Positions 1 to 9,807 are shown, numbered from the stretch's first letter. The stretch is 64,000 nucleotides of DNA from Micromonospora luteifusca (GCF_016907275.1 NZ_JAFBBP010000001.1:1-64000), one strand, 5' to 3'. The notes: generated from the sequence alone by a model not told the origin. Numbers and translations are program-made.

Positions 1-1296
1 GACCGCCCGGCCGGCGACGGCCTCGGCGACGGCGGCGCGGGCCCGCGCCTCCTCCGCGCCCAGTCCGCTGGAGAGCACCCGGGTTCCCGGGCGGAGCAGG
101 TCGCGGACCTGGTCGAGGTACTGGTCGAGGCCGACCACCACGGCGGCGCGACGCAGCTCGGTGACCGCGCGGGGGGTGCGCAGGTCGGCGGCGCCCGGTC
201 CGAGCCCGACGATGGCCAGCCGGCCGCGCGGCGCGTGGCGGGCCACCGCCACGGTGGCCATCGCCGTCGCGGTCTTTCCCACCAGCAGGGTGGCGTCGCC
301 CGGTCGGCCCGCCGGGCCGAGCAGCGCCGCGGCCTCCGCCACGCTCGGCGTGCCGACCGCGGCGCGGACCACCTCGCTGGGGTGCGGCACGTCGACCGTG
401 GCCAGCCGCGTCGCCGGCCAGGTCACCAGGGGTACGCCGATCGCGTCGGCGGTGCTGAGGATGCCCGCCTCGTCGGCCTTGACGTCGGCGCTGGCCAGGC
501 AGCGCAGGCTCGCCGGGCTGAGGCCGGCGTCGGCCAGCACCCGGTGCAGCAGCTCGGTCACCTCGGCGGCGGGTACGCCCCGACTCGCGCCCACGCCGGC
601 GACCAGCGACGGGGGCCGGAGCACGGCGGTCCGCCCGTCCAGCGGCACCACCCGGTCGGTGACCAGCAGCCGGTACCCACTGCCCTGCTCGGCGCCGCGG
701 TCGGCGGCGGGCTCGGGGGTGGCGGCGGACCCGGCGCCGCTGTCGGTGGCGGCGCTGTCGGTAGCGGCGGGTTGGGGGTGGACGTTCGGGGGCAGGGCGG
801 GCAACGGCCAGTCTGCGTCGGCGATCAGCTGGACCGGCTCGCCGTCCAGGATGGCCCGGGACACCGCGGCGACCGCGCCCTGCACGGGCCAGCCGAGGGT
901 GTCCAGCCCCGGCAGGCCGACCGCGTCGGTGGCGGTGGTGATCACCGGTCGGGCGTCCAGTACCGCGCCGATCTGTTCGGCGAGGTCGTTGCCGCCGCCG
1001 GCGTGCCCGCCGAGCAGCGCCACGGCGTGCCGGGCCGCCTCGTCGACGACCACCACGGCCGGGTCGCTGTGCTTGTCGCCGAGCAGCGGCGCGAGGATCC
1101 GCACCACGGCACCGGTGGCCAGGAACGCGACCACGGCGTCACACTCCGCCCAGGCGGTCCGCAGCGCGTCGGCCACGGTCTCCCCCTCCACCGGCCGGGC
1201 GTGCGGCCAGGCGGCGGCGATGGTGTCCGCGTGCCGTCGGCCGGCGGCGGTGGCCGCCACCAGTCCGATGCGAGCGGGCGGGTTCTGGTCGTTCAC
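1..1296 (-). CDS. cobJ: CbiG-CobJ fusion: cobalamin biosynthesis protein / precorrin-3B C17-methyltransferase (3' part beyond window)
   Basis: Partial gene: the 5' end is present and the 3' end lies beyond the left edge. It starts at a GTG whose bases overlap the cobL stop (GTGA). The N-terminal part (about residues 8-155) resembles the CbiG N-terminal domain. After an Ala/Pro/Asp-rich linker, a CbiG C-terminal/CobE-like domain follows, containing VAGVGASRGVP and SADVKADE. A tetrapyrrole methylase domain then begins with the SAM-binding motif LAIVGLGPG. CobJ methylates C17 and contracts the ring, while CbiG opens the delta-lactone in the early-cobalt pathway, so the fusion joins two neighbouring steps. 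It is the last visible member of the cob operon. The family call is firm. Whether the CbiG part is catalytic cannot be judged from sequence. Confidence 0.9.
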   Translation of the reverse strand, partial: MNDQNPPARIGLVAATAAGRRHADTIAAAWPHARPVEGETVADALRTAWAECDAVVAFLATGAVVRILAPLLGDKHSDPAVVVVDEAARHAVALLGGHAGGGNDLAEQIGAVLDARPVITTATDAVGLPGLDTLGWPVQGAVAAVSRAILDGEPVQLIADADWPLPALPPNVHPQPAATDSAATDSGAGSAATPEPAADRGAEQGSGYRLLVTDRVVPLDGRTAVLRPPSLVAGVGASRGVPAAEVTELLHRVLADAGLSPASLRCLASADVKADEAGILSTADAIGVPLVTWPATRLATVDVPHPSEVVRAAVGTPSVAEAAALLGPAGRPGDATLLVGKTATAMATVAVARHAPRGRLAIVGLGPGAADLRTPRAVTELRRAAVVVGLDQYLDQVRDLLRPGTRVLSSGLGAEEARARAAVAEAVAGRAV

Positions 1297-2630
1297 GGGC
1301 GCTCCCCGGTGAGGACGACCACCGGGTTGGTGGCCGCGAGGCGGATCGACCCACCGGGCAGGTCGGCGAGGCGGGCGGCGGAGAGTTGGCTGCCCTCGAC
1401 CGTGTAGCCGGCGGTGCGCAGGAGGCCCACGGCCGGTGCGACCCGGTCGAGTGCGGCCAGGGTGAGCACCACCCGTTCGGGCTGGCGGGCCACCACGGCG
1501 GCGAGGACCTCGGCACCGCCACCGCCGACGAAGACCGCGTCCGGCTCGGGCAGGCCGGCCAGCGCCTGCGGGGCTGGGCCGGTAACGAGTCGGACGGTTA
1601 CGGCGTGCGCGGTGGCGTTGGCCCGGATGGTCGCGCCAGCCTGCGGGTCCTGTTCGACGGCGACCACGGCCGCGCCGAGCAGCGCGCACTCGATGCCGAC
1701 CGAGCCGCTGCCCGCGCCGACGTCCCACACCAGCCGACCGAGCCGGGGGCGCAGTCGGGCGACGACGAGGGCCCGCACCTCCGACTTGGTGATCATGGAG
1801 TCGCGGTGGGCGTACCGGGTCTCCGGCAACGCCCAACCGCCGACCGGAGCGGCAGCCGGCTGGTTGTCCGACCGCATGCCACCGGCCGCGACCAGAGGTG
1901 CGGGGTCGGGTGCGGATTCGGCGGCGTCGGGTGCGGGGTCCGCAGCGTCGGGTGCCGATCCAGTGGCGTCGGGTGCGGATTCGGCGGCGTCAGGTGTGGC
2001 GAGGCTGAGCAGGACGTGCGGGTCGGACCAGGTCTGCGCGGCGGCCTGCTCGGGGGTCACCTCGCGGATCCGTTCGGCGTCGGTGCCCAGGTGCTCGGCG
2101 ACCAGCAGGCGGCGGGACCAGCCGGCCAGGCCGGCGCCCAACTCGGCCGCACCGGCGCCGGGTGCGGTGAGCACCGCGACCAGCGGCAGTGCCCGGCAGG
2201 CGTTCAGGGCCGGTCGCGGGTCGCGCCCGTGCGCGGTGACCACGGCGGCGCCGTCCCAGGGCAGCCCCGCGCGGGCGAAGGCGGCGGCCACACTGGACAC
2301 CGCTGGCACCACCCGCAGTGGCAGCCCGGCCGCGCGCAGCCGCCGGACGATGCCGAAGAACCCGGGGTCCCCGCTGGCCAGCACCACGGCCGGCACCCCG
2401 GCGGCGACCGCCTCGGCCAGCCGGTGCAGGGCCGGGGCGAGCGGCCCGAGGGTGACGGTGTCGGCACCGGCCGGTACGGGCACCGCGGTCAGGTGCCGGG
2501 CGGCCCCGACCACCAGCCCGGCAGCGGCCAGCACCGGAGCGAGAGCGGGGTGTGGCGGGGCGCCCGCGGCGTCCAGACCGACCACGGTCACCGGGGACGG
2601 CACCCGGGTCACCGGGTCCACGCGGGTCAC
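1293..2630 (-). CDS. cobL: Precorrin-6Y C5,15-methyltransferase (decarboxylating), CbiE-CbiT fusion
   Basis: The product is 445 residues, close to other CobL fusions apart from the linker. The N-terminal CbiE-type methylase domain (about 12-205) has LASGDPGFFG. A low-complexity linker (about 212-262) repeats the PDAAESAPDA theme. The C-terminal CbiT-type Rossmann methylase (about 265-445) has VWDVGAGSGSVG as SAM site and YAHRDSMITKSEVR before it. The enzyme methylates C5 and C15 and removes the C12 acetate carboxyl in corrin synthesis. I chose the GTG at 2630 because it overlaps the cbiD stop as GTGA, as at neighbouring junctions. The frame stays open far upstream, but that extension is only the antisense-like reading of cbiD and cobM. 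Confidence 0.93.
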   Translation of the reverse strand: MTRVDPVTRVPSPVTVVGLDAAGAPPHPALAPVLAAAGLVVGAARHLTAVPVPAGADTVTLGPLAPALHRLAEAVAAGVPAVVLASGDPGFFGIVRRLRAAGLPLRVVPAVSSVAAAFARAGLPWDGAAVVTAHGRDPRPALNACRALPLVAVLTAPGAGAAELGAGLAGWSRRLLVAEHLGTDAERIREVTPEQAAAQTWSDPHVLLSLATPDAAESAPDATGSAPDAADPAPDAAESAPDPAPLVAAGGMRSDNQPAAAPVGGWALPETRYAHRDSMITKSEVRALVVARLRPRLGRLVWDVGAGSGSVGIECALLGAAVVAVEQDPQAGATIRANATAHAVTVRLVTGPAPQALAGLPEPDAVFVGGGGAEVLAAVVARQPERVVLTLAALDRVAPAVGLLRTAGYTVEGSQLSAARLADLPGGSIRLAATNPVVVLTGERP

Positions 2631-3778
2631 CGCGGCCACCGGCCGGACGAGGCAACGACGTGCGCTCCGGCGAAGTCGACCATCGCCACGTCCACGGTGA
2701 CCGTCGGCCCGGCGAAGCGTCGCAGCACCTGGCGTACCCGTTGGCAGAGCAGGTCGCCGGCCGGGCCGAGCAGTCCGGCCGCCTCCCACAGCTCGTACGC
2801 GTGCCGCCCGGTGTTCGCCTCGGTCACGGCGTCGACGAGCGCCGGGTCGCCACCGGCTTCGGCGGTCACCGCGCCGAGCAGGGACAGGTCCACCATGGAG
2901 CGGGTGTAGTGGGTCATCAGCACTCCGGCGGCGAGTTTGGCCAGTTTGCCGGCCATGCCGACGAAGACGACGCCGGTCATGCCGTCGCCCACGGCGGCGG
3001 TCACCGCGGCACCGGTGAAGTCGCCGACCTCGACGAAGCAGACCTCGGGAAGGTCGGGCAGGAGCGCGCGGGCGGCCCGCTCGGTTCGCCCGCCGGTGCA
3101 GAGCACCACGGTCCGCTCCCCCTGGGCGGCCATCACGTGCACGGCCTGGACGACGCTGGCCCGCCAGGAGGCGGTGGAGAAGGGACGGACGATCCCGGTG
3201 GTGCCGAGAATCGAGATCCCGCCCAGGATGCCGAGCCGCCGGTTGGTGGTCTTGCGGGCCATGATCTCGCCCCGGGGCACGCTGATCACCACGCGTACGC
3301 CGACTTCGGTGAGGTCGACCACCTCGGCCACCGCCTCGTCGATCATCCGGCGCGGGGTGTCGTTGATCGCGGGGCCGCCGACGGTGAGCCCGAGGCCGGG
3401 CTTGGTGACCATGCCGACACCGGCACCGCCGGCGAGCCGCAGCCCGGGGACGTCGGTCCAGTCCACGGTGGCGGTCAGCTCGGCCCCGTGGGTGACGTCC
3501 GGGTCGTCCCCGGCGTCCTTGACCACGACCGCCTCGGCGCGGGCCGGCGGGGTGCCGGTCACCTCGCAGCGTTCGACCGGGAAACGCACCCGGCGTCCGG
3601 CGGGCAGCCCGATCTCCACCTCCTGTTGGGTCGTGCCGGTGACCAGCGCGGTGACCGCGGCCTTGGCCGCCGCGGTCGCGCAGGCGCCGGTGGTCCAGCC
3701 GGTACGCAGCGCGGTGGGCCGGACCTTCGCGGTTCGCGGCAGGTCCGGCTCGCGCAGCGGCGGCTCGGCGTACGTCAT
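2627..3778 (-). CDS. cbiD: Cobalt-precorrin-5B C1-methyltransferase CbiD
   Basis: The product is 383 residues, beginning MTYAEPPLREPDL, from an ATG that overlaps the cobM stop as ATGA. Family hallmarks are visible: RTGWTTGACATAAAKAA near residue 27, the GLTVGGPAINDTPRRMI segment, MARKTTNRRLGILGG and STASWRASVVQAV. CbiD methylates C1 of the ring after CbiG-type ring opening in the early-cobalt (anaerobic) route; in the late-cobalt route CobF does this step. Finding CbiD in an operon headed by CobN (late-cobalt chelatase) shows the mixed gene set common in actinomycetes. The 3' end overlaps cobL by 4 bases. Confidence 0.94.
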   Translation of the reverse strand: MTYAEPPLREPDLPRTAKVRPTALRTGWTTGACATAAAKAAVTALVTGTTQQEVEIGLPAGRRVRFPVERCEVTGTPPARAEAVVVKDAGDDPDVTHGAELTATVDWTDVPGLRLAGGAGVGMVTKPGLGLTVGGPAINDTPRRMIDEAVAEVVDLTEVGVRVVISVPRGEIMARKTTNRRLGILGGISILGTTGIVRPFSTASWRASVVQAVHVMAAQGERTVVLCTGGRTERAARALLPDLPEVCFVEVGDFTGAAVTAAVGDGMTGVVFVGMAGKLAKLAAGVLMTHYTRSMVDLSLLGAVTAEAGGDPALVDAVTEANTGRHAYELWEAAGLLGPAGDLLCQRVRQVLRRFAGPTVTVDVAMVDFAGAHVVASSGRWPR

Positions 3779-4620
3779 GGTGTGTGCCCCGGGGTGGCTG
3801 TCCCCCCGGTGCGGGCGCCGGCCTGGCGGCGCAGCTCGGCGCGGGCGGCCGGCTCGGCGCGGCGGAAGGTGTGGAAGTGCCCGGGGTGGTAGAGGTGCGA
3901 GCGGGTGCCCTCGGCGGCGAGCGCCGGCCCGACCAGGAACAGGGTGTGCTTCCACAGCTTGTGCTGCTTGACCGTCGCCTCCAGGGTGCCGATCGTGCAG
4001 CGCACCACCAGCTCGTCCGGCCAGGTCGCCTGGTACGCCACGATGGCCGGGGTGTCCTCCGGGTAGCCGCCGGCCAGCAGCTCGACCTGCACCTGCCCCG
4101 AGCGGGCGGCGGAGAGGAACAGCGCCATGGTGGTGCCGTGCCGGGCGAAGTCGCGGACCCGCTCACCGGGCGGCATCGGGGTCTTGCCGCCTTCGAGGCG
4201 GGTGAGGATCACCGACTGGGCCACCTCGGGCACGGTCAGCTCCCGTCCGACGATCGCCGCGACGGCGGTGAACGAGGAGACCCCCGGCACGATCTCGACG
4301 GCCAGGCCGAGCGCCCGGCACAGGTCCAGTTGCTCCTGCACCGCGCCCCACAGCGCCGGGTCACCGGAGTGGATCCGGGCCACGGTCAGCCCCTGCTCGG
4401 CGGCCCGCTCGTAGAGCGGCAGCACGCCCTCGATGGGCAGCTGCGACGAGTCGACGATCTCCGCGCCGGAGCGGGCGTGCTCCAGCACGTCGGCGTGCAC
4501 CAGGCTGGCCGCCCAGATCACGATGTCCGCCTCGGCGATCACCCGGGCGGCCCGCAGGGTCAGCAGGTCCGCCGCACCGGGGCCGGCTCCGACGAACCAC
4601 ACCTTGCCGTCGCTTGTCAC
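3775..4620 (-). CDS. cobM: Precorrin-4 C11-methyltransferase
   Basis: The product is 281 residues and belongs to the SAM-dependent tetrapyrrole methylase family. The N-terminal motif VWFVGAGPGAADLLTLRAAR, the IHSGDPALWGA loop and VPGVSSFTAVAA are typical of CobM/CbiF. The enzyme methylates C11 of precorrin-4. The GTG start at 4620 is preceded by a very strong ribosome site (GAGGAGGAAAA) and overlaps the cobI stop as GTGA. About the last 25 residues are an Arg/Ala/Gly-rich tail past the usual family end. It lies between cobI and cbiD in the operon. Confidence 0.95.
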   Translation of the reverse strand: MTSDGKVWFVGAGPGAADLLTLRAARVIAEADIVIWAASLVHADVLEHARSGAEIVDSSQLPIEGVLPLYERAAEQGLTVARIHSGDPALWGAVQEQLDLCRALGLAVEIVPGVSSFTAVAAIVGRELTVPEVAQSVILTRLEGGKTPMPPGERVRDFARHGTTMALFLSAARSGQVQVELLAGGYPEDTPAIVAYQATWPDELVVRCTIGTLEATVKQHKLWKHTLFLVGPALAAEGTRSHLYHPGHFHTFRRAEPAARAELRRQAGARTGGTATPGHTP

Positions 4621-5435
4621 AGTTTTCCTCCTCGGTGGTCGCGGCGGGCCGGGACCAGCAGTGTCGACAGGTACGGCAGGTCGTGCGTGGTGTCGTCGAC
4701 CGGGCCGATGCGTTCGCCGGGCAGCCCCAGGCTGCTCCCGAGCACCGCGTCGGCGAGCCGGCCCTGTCGGCGCAGCTCGGCGAGCAGCTCCGGGTGCCGC
4801 CGCCAGCCCTTGTAGGCGACCACGGTGCCCGGCCCGGCGAGGGCGTCGGCGAACAGCGCCAGGCCCGCGGTGGCGGGCAGCAGGGTCAGCGGCTCCCGTC
4901 CCTCGCAGAGCGGGGTGCCGCTGCGCGCCGCCAACTCCTGCATGGCGGTGACGCCGGGCACGGTCGCCACCCGCACCGCCGGGCGCAGCGCCCGGACGCT
5001 CTGCGCGAGGTAGCCGAAGGTGGAGTAGACGTTGGGGTCGCCGATGGTGGCGAACGCCAACGACCGCGCGCCCGCGTCGATCGCCTCGACCACCACCCGG
5101 GCCGCGTCGTCCCAGGCCGCCGCGCGGCGGGCGGTCACCCCACCCCGGTCGTCCAGGGCGAACGGCAGCCTGCGCAGGCGGTTCGCCGCGACGTAGGACC
5201 GCACGGTCCGCTCGGCCCGCCCGGCGTCCCCGCCCGGCGGTGTCGGACCGGCGGTCGCGGTGGGCTCGACCCGGTCCGCCATCACGGGTACGAAGACCAC
5301 GTCGGCCTCGCCCAGGACCCGCACCGCCTTGACGGTGAGCAGTTCCGGGTCGCCCGGGCCGACGCCCACCCCGGTCAGCGTGGCGTCGGCCGACCCGGCG
5401 TGCACTCCGGCGGCGGAGCGATCGTCGGCGCTCAT
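4617..5435 (-). CDS. cobI: Precorrin-2 C20-methyltransferase
   Basis: The product is 272 residues, beginning MSADDRSAAGVH. It is a tetrapyrrole methylase with GVGVGPGDPELLTVKAVRVL at about 21-40, FATIGDPNVYSTFGYLAQ and VPGVTAMQELAARSG. It transfers the C20 methyl group to precorrin-2, the committed step to corrins. A Pro/Gly/Ala-rich insertion (about 58-72) lies after the VFVPVMADR segment. The ATG overlaps the cobB stop (ATGA) and the gene ends in a GTGA overlap with cobM, so translation is probably coupled along the operon. Confidence 0.95.
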   Translation of the reverse strand: MSADDRSAAGVHAGSADATLTGVGVGPGDPELLTVKAVRVLGEADVVFVPVMADRVEPTATAGPTPPGGDAGRAERTVRSYVAANRLRRLPFALDDRGGVTARRAAAWDDAARVVVEAIDAGARSLAFATIGDPNVYSTFGYLAQSVRALRPAVRVATVPGVTAMQELAARSGTPLCEGREPLTLLPATAGLALFADALAGPGTVVAYKGWRRHPELLAELRRQGRLADAVLGSSLGLPGERIGPVDDTTHDLPYLSTLLVPARRDHRGGKL

Positions 5436-6793
5436 CGGCACGCCTCGACCAGCCGGCGGGCGGCGGCGGGGTGACCGGCCCAGTGGGTGTGCAGGTAGGA
5501 GGCGTGCACCCGGCCGGCGACGAAGCCGTGCTCCGCGTCGTCCCAGCGCCACGCCGGCGCCTCGCCGTGCTGCGGGTCGGTGGTCGTGCGGTGGAACTCG
5601 TGGCCGCGTACGCCCTCGCCGGCGCGGGCCACCGGGGAGTCGCTGACGGCCACCGCCTCGCGGTAGCCGAGGGTGAGCCGGCCGGTCATCCGGGCGCTCA
5701 GGTCCAGCCGCCCGCACATCGGCACCTCGTCCAGGGACCGTCCGAGGTAGAGCAGCCCGGCGCACTCGGCCACGATCGGCCCGTCGAAGTCGGCCAGCTC
5801 GGCGCGGAGTGCGGCGTTGCCGGCGAGCGCCTCGGCGTACGCCTCGGGGAAGCCGCCGCCGATCACCACCGCGCGCGTGCCGGCGGGCAGCGCCGGGTCG
5901 CGCAGCGGGTCGACGGTGACCACGTCGGCGCCGGCCGCGGCGAGCAGTTCGGCGGTCTCCGCGTACGAGAAGGTGAAAGCCGGACCACCGGCGAGCGCGA
6001 CCAGCGGCCGCTCGGCGCCGGCCGGCCCGCCGACGGCGGCGACCGGGTCCCAGGCCGGGGTGGTCAGTGCCGGGGCGGTACGGGCCAGGTCGAGCACCGC
6101 GTCGAGGTCCACGGTGGCCTCGACCAGCTCGGCGAGCGCGGTGACGATGGCGAGGGACTCGGGTGCCCGCTCGGCGACCGGCACCAACCCGAGGTGCCGG
6201 GCCGGGGCGGCGACCTCGGCGGCGCGGGTGACGGCCCCGAGCACCGGCACGCCCACCTCGGCCAGGGCGTCGCGCAGCAGCGTCTCGTGTCGGGGTGAGC
6301 CGACCCGGTTGAGGATCACCCCGCCGATGCGCACGGCCGGGTCGAACGCGGCCATGCCCAGCGTCAGCGCGGCGGCCGAACGACCCTGGGCGGTGGTGTC
6401 CAGCACCAGCAGCACCGGCGCCTCGATGAGCCGGGCGACGTGCGCGGTGGAGGCGTAGTCGCGGCGGCCGACCGCGCCGTCGTGCAGACCCATGACGCCC
6501 TCCACCACGGCGATGTCGGCGGGCGTGGGCACACTCGCGCCGTGCCGCAGCAGCGGGGCGATCCGCTCGGCCCCGACCAGGAACGGGTCGAGGTTGCGGC
6601 CAGCCCGGCCGGCGGCGAGGGCGTGGTAGCCGGGGTCGATGTAGTCCGGGCCGACCTTGTGCGGGCTGACCGTCAGGCCGCGACGGCGCAGCGCGGCGAG
6701 CAGCCCGGTGGCCACGGTCGTCTTGCCGTGACCACTGGCCGGGGCGGCGACGACCACCCGAGGCAGCGGCCACGGTTCGGTGGGGACGTTCAC
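5432..6793 (-). CDS. cobB: Cobyrinate a,c-diamide synthase
   Basis: The product is about 453 residues. The N-terminal dethiobiotin-synthetase-like domain has the P-loop AAPASGHGKTTVATGLL and HKVGPDYIDPGYH. The C-terminal class-I glutamine amidotransferase domain carries the nucleophile in IVAECAGLLYLG and the histidine region SYLHTHWAGHP. The enzyme amidates the a and c side chains with ATP and glutamine, before cobalt chelation in the late-cobalt pathway. Two GTG codons stand in tandem at 6796 and 6793. I chose the inner one because it forms the GTGA overlap with the cobO stop. The 3' end overlaps cobI by 4 bases. Confidence 0.95.
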   Translation of the reverse strand: MNVPTEPWPLPRVVVAAPASGHGKTTVATGLLAALRRRGLTVSPHKVGPDYIDPGYHALAAGRAGRNLDPFLVGAERIAPLLRHGASVPTPADIAVVEGVMGLHDGAVGRRDYASTAHVARLIEAPVLLVLDTTAQGRSAAALTLGMAAFDPAVRIGGVILNRVGSPRHETLLRDALAEVGVPVLGAVTRAAEVAAPARHLGLVPVAERAPESLAIVTALAELVEATVDLDAVLDLARTAPALTTPAWDPVAAVGGPAGAERPLVALAGGPAFTFSYAETAELLAAAGADVVTVDPLRDPALPAGTRAVVIGGGFPEAYAEALAGNAALRAELADFDGPIVAECAGLLYLGRSLDEVPMCGRLDLSARMTGRLTLGYREAVAVSDSPVARAGEGVRGHEFHRTTTDPQHGEAPAWRWDDAEHGFVAGRVHASYLHTHWAGHPAAARRLVEACR

Positions 6794-7401
6794 CACTCGA
6801 TGCCCTTCTGGCCCTTCTGGCCGGCGTCCATCGGGTGCTTGACCTTGGTCAGCTCGGCCACCAGGTCGGCGGCGGCGACCAGACGCGGGTCGGCGTCGCG
6901 GCCGGTGATGACCACGTGCTGGAAGCCGGGCCGGTCGGCCAGGGTGGCCACCACCTCGTCGACGTCCACCCAGCCCCACTTCATCGGGTAGGTGAACTCG
7001 TCCAGCACGTACAGCCCGTAGCGCTCGGCGGCGAGGTCACGCTGGATCTGCCGCCAGCCCTCCAGGGCGTCGGCGGCGTGGTCGGCGTCGCCGCCGCGCT
7101 GGATCCAGGACCAGCCCTCGCCCATCTTGTGCCAGGCCACCGGTGCGCCCTGACCGGTGCGCTCGTGCACCTCGCCGAGCGCGCGGAAGGCGTTCTCCTC
7201 CCCCACCCGCCACTTGGCGCTCTTGACGAACTGGAACACCCCGACCGGCAGGCCGGCCGTCCAGGCCCGCAACGCCAACCCGAAGGCGGCTGTCGACTTC
7301 CCCTTCATTTGTCCGGTGTGGACGATCAGCAGTGGCCGGTGCCGCCGTTGCCGGGTGGTCAACCCGTCGGCGGGCACGTTGGTCGGCTGTCCCTGCGGCA
7401 T
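6790..7401 (-). CDS. cobO: Cob(I)yrinic acid a,c-diamide adenosyltransferase
   Basis: The product is 203 residues, CobO/BtuR family. The modified P-loop HTGQMKGKST (about 28-37), VFQFVKSAKWRVGEE, YVLDEFTYPMKWGWVD and VVITGRDADPRLV are diagnostic. It adds the 5'-deoxyadenosyl group to cob(I)yrinate diamide. The ATG at 7401 has GGGGAG 8 bases upstream. A TTG two codons earlier is possible but less well placed. There is a 69-base gap to the chelatase gene upstream, the only spacer besides the cobN-chelatase one, and a 4-base overlap with cobB downstream. Confidence 0.95.
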   Translation of the reverse strand: MPQGQPTNVPADGLTTRQRRHRPLLIVHTGQMKGKSTAAFGLALRAWTAGLPVGVFQFVKSAKWRVGEENAFRALGEVHERTGQGAPVAWHKMGEGWSWIQRGGDADHAADALEGWRQIQRDLAAERYGLYVLDEFTYPMKWGWVDVDEVVATLADRPGFQHVVITGRDADPRLVAAADLVAELTKVKHPMDAGQKGQKGIEW

Positions 7402-7470
7402 CAGCAATCTCCCCTGCTCGTCACGCCCACGCCCATTCCTCCCGCGATCTTTCGGTCTGCGATACGTGCA

Positions 7471-9693
7471 TTACGTCCTCTGTGCCGCGACCGGAAGTGC
7501 AAGATCGCGCGAGTGGGGGCTGGGGTGGGTCAGGGCTGTCAGGGGGTGTAGTGGGGCAGTCAGCTGGGTTGCCAGGCGACCTGCCAGGTGCAGGCGTACC
7601 GGGCCGGATTCGCAGTCGATGACCACGCAGGCGGCTCCGGTTGCCGCCAGGACCGCTGCCGCTCCCGCGGAGCGGTCCAGCGGGCGGGTGCCCGCGGTAG
7701 CCCGGCCGTCGGTGACGATGAGAACCAGGGGGCGGCGCTTCGGGTCACGCAACCGCTCCACCCGCAGCAGGTCGGCGGCCGCGAGCAGCCCCTCCGCCAA
7801 CGGCGTACGCCCACCGGTGGGCAACTCGGCCAGCCGGGTCGAGGCGGCCAGCACCGACGAGGTGGCCGGCAGCAACGTCCGAGCGCCGGCACCCCGGAAG
7901 GCGATCACCGCGACCTTGTCCCGCCGCTGGTAGGCGTCGGTGAGCAGAGCGAGCACCGCGTCCTTCACGGCGGTCATCCGCTGCCGGGCACCCATCGAGC
8001 CGCTCGCGTCCACCACGAACAGCACCAGGTTTCCCTCGCGCCCCTCCCGGACCGCCTCGCGCACGTCGTCCGGGCGTAACCGCAGCGGGCCGGTCAGCCG
8101 CCCCCGGGAGGTCTGGTGCGGCGCGGCGGCACGGACCGTCGCCGGCAGGTGCAACGCCCCGACCCGACCCGTCGGCACCCGGGCCCCGGCGGTGCGCCCC
8201 CGGCCGGTGCGGGCACGCGAGCGCCGGCCGGGCACCCCGTCACCCACCCCGGGCGCGGTGAGCACCCGCGCCTTCAGCCCACCCCGGGGTACGGCCACCG
8301 GCTGAGCTTCTCCGCCGCTGCCCCGCCCACGGGTCGAGTCCTCGTCGACGCGGGCCGCAGCTCGACCGCCGGCCGCCCCCGCGTGCTGACCGGGCCCACC
8401 CCGGTCGTCTGTCGGGTGCTGCGGCCGTCCACTGTCGTCCGCCCCGTTCGGCCCCTCGACGTGCCCGTCCGGGCCAGCGCCGTCACGGGCCGGGTGCCCG
8501 GCCGAACCCGGTCCACCCTGGTCGACCCCGTCGGAGCCACTGCCGTCACCACCCTGCGAGCCCTCACCGCCCGCCGGACCGGTGTCGTCGGGGCCACGAT
8601 CGTCCGGGCCACCGCCATCGGGGCCACCGCCATCGGGGCCACGGTCGTCCGGGCCGCTGTCGTCCGGGTCGTCCGGGTGCGCGTCCTGGGCACGTTGCAA
8701 CGCCTCGTCGAGGCGCTTGTCGTCCAACCCGGGGGTGTCGAACGGGTCGCGGCGCCGACGGTGCGGCAGGGCCAGCCGAGCCGCCACCCGGACGTCGTCG
8801 ATGGTGACCCGGTCCCGGCCATGCCAGGCGGCGTGCGCCAACGCGGTACGGGCGGTGACGATGTCGGCGCGCATACCGTCCACGTCGAACGCGGCGCACA
8901 CCTCGGCGATCTGCCGCAACGCCGCGTCCGGAAGTCGTACCCCGGGAAGCCGACGGCGTGCGGCGGCCACCTGGCGGGCGACCTCCGCGTCGGCGTCGGC
9001 CCAACGGGCGGCAAAGCCGGCCGGGTCGGCATCGGCGGCGAGCCGGCGACGGACCACCTCGACCCGGACCTCCGGGTCACGGCTGGCGCCCACCTCGACG
9101 GTGAGCCCGAACCGGTCGAGCAACTGCGGGCGCAACTCCCCCTCCTCCGGGTTCATCGTGCCCACCAGCAGGAACCGGGCGGCATGGCTGACCGAGACGC
9201 CTTCCCGCTCGACGTGGCTGCGGCCCATCGCCGCCGCATCGAGTAGCAGGTCGACGAGGTGGTCGTGCAACAGGTTGACCTCGTCGACATAGAGGACACC
9301 CCGATGCGCGGCGGCGAGCAGACCCGGCTCGAAGGCGCGGACACCCTCGCCGAGGGCCTTCTCCAGATCCAGTGAGCCGACCACCCGGTCCTCGGCGGCA
9401 CCGACCGGCAACTCCACCAGCCGGGCGGGGTGAGTCTCGGCAGCGGCACCGACCGGGTGCGGGCCATCCGGGCAGGCCGGGTCGGGATCGGCCGGGTCAC
9501 AACCAAAACGGCAGCCGGCGACCCGACGGACCGGAGGCAGCAACGCGGCGAGAGCCCGCACCGCAGTGGACTTGGCAGTCCCCTTCTCGCCACGCACCAA
9601 CACCCCGCCGATCGCCGGGGAGACCGCGTTGAGCAGCAACGCCAGTCGCATGTCGGCCATGCCGAGCACGGCACTGAACGGATACGTGGTCAC
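7471..9693 (-). CDS. Magnesium/cobalto-chelatase ATPase-VWA fusion (ChlI/ChlD type), likely partner of CobN
   Basis: The product is 740 residues. The N-terminal AAA+ domain has Walker [10 protein letters not shown] (35-43), Walker [12 protein letters not shown] and a sensor-like [21 protein letters not shown] long Asp/Gly/Pro-rich acidic linker (about 345-470) repeats the [10 protein letters not shown] theme. The C-terminal VWA domain has a MIDAS motif DASGSMG (562-568) and VTDGRAT. This is the fused I and D subunit form used in actinomycetes to power metal chelatases; next to cobN it should drive cobalt insertion into hydrogenobyrinate diamide. The GTG start at 9693 has GGAGG four bases upstream, inside the tandem duplication that separates it from cobN. 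Magnesium chelation is unlikely because no bacteriochlorophyll genes are nearby. Confidence 0.9.
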   Translation of the reverse strand: MTTYPFSAVLGMADMRLALLLNAVSPAIGGVLVRGEKGTAKSTAVRALAALLPPVRRVAGCRFGCDPADPDPACPDGPHPVGAAAETHPARLVELPVGAAEDRVVGSLDLEKALGEGVRAFEPGLLAAAHRGVLYVDEVNLLHDHLVDLLLDAAAMGRSHVEREGVSVSHAARFLLVGTMNPEEGELRPQLLDRFGLTVEVGASRDPEVRVEVVRRRLAADADPAGFAARWADADAEVARQVAAARRRLPGVRLPDAALRQIAEVCAAFDVDGMRADIVTARTALAHAAWHGRDRVTIDDVRVAARLALPHRRRRDPFDTPGLDDKRLDEALQRAQDAHPDDPDDSGPDDRGPDGGGPDGGGPDDRGPDDTGPAGGEGSQGGDGSGSDGVDQGGPGSAGHPARDGAGPDGHVEGPNGADDSGRPQHPTDDRGGPGQHAGAAGGRAAARVDEDSTRGRGSGGEAQPVAVPRGGLKARVLTAPGVGDGVPGRRSRARTGRGRTAGARVPTGRVGALHLPATVRAAAPHQTSRGRLTGPLRLRPDDVREAVREGREGNLVLFVVDASGSMGARQRMTAVKDAVLALLTDAYQRRDKVAVIAFRGAGARTLLPATSSVLAASTRLAELPTGGRTPLAEGLLAAADLLRVERLRDPKRRPLVLIVTDGRATAGTRPLDRSAGAAAVLAATGAACVVIDCESGPVRLHLAGRLATQLTAPLHPLTALTHPSPHSRDLALPVAAQRT

Positions 9694-9695
9694 TG

Positions 9696-9807
9696 TGCCT
9701 CCTTGGATCGCGACTGCGGGGCTCGCAAACCCGGCTCACTCCTCGCGCTCACGCTGCCTCCTTGGATCGCGACTGCGGGGCTCGCAAACCCGGCTCACTC
9801 CTCGCGC

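Noticed and set aside
2631..4166. A 957-codon open frame on the minus strand that extends cobL far upstream
   Set aside because: The upstream part has Arg/Pro/Ala-biased composition and reads out of frame through cbiD and cobM. The cobL domain starts only near 2630, where a GTGA overlap gives a natural start.
7471..9693. Magnesium chelatase of bacteriochlorophyll synthesis
   Set aside because: The ATPase-VWA fusion lies in a cobalamin operon next to cobN and no bacteriochlorophyll gene is visible, so cobalt is the expected metal.
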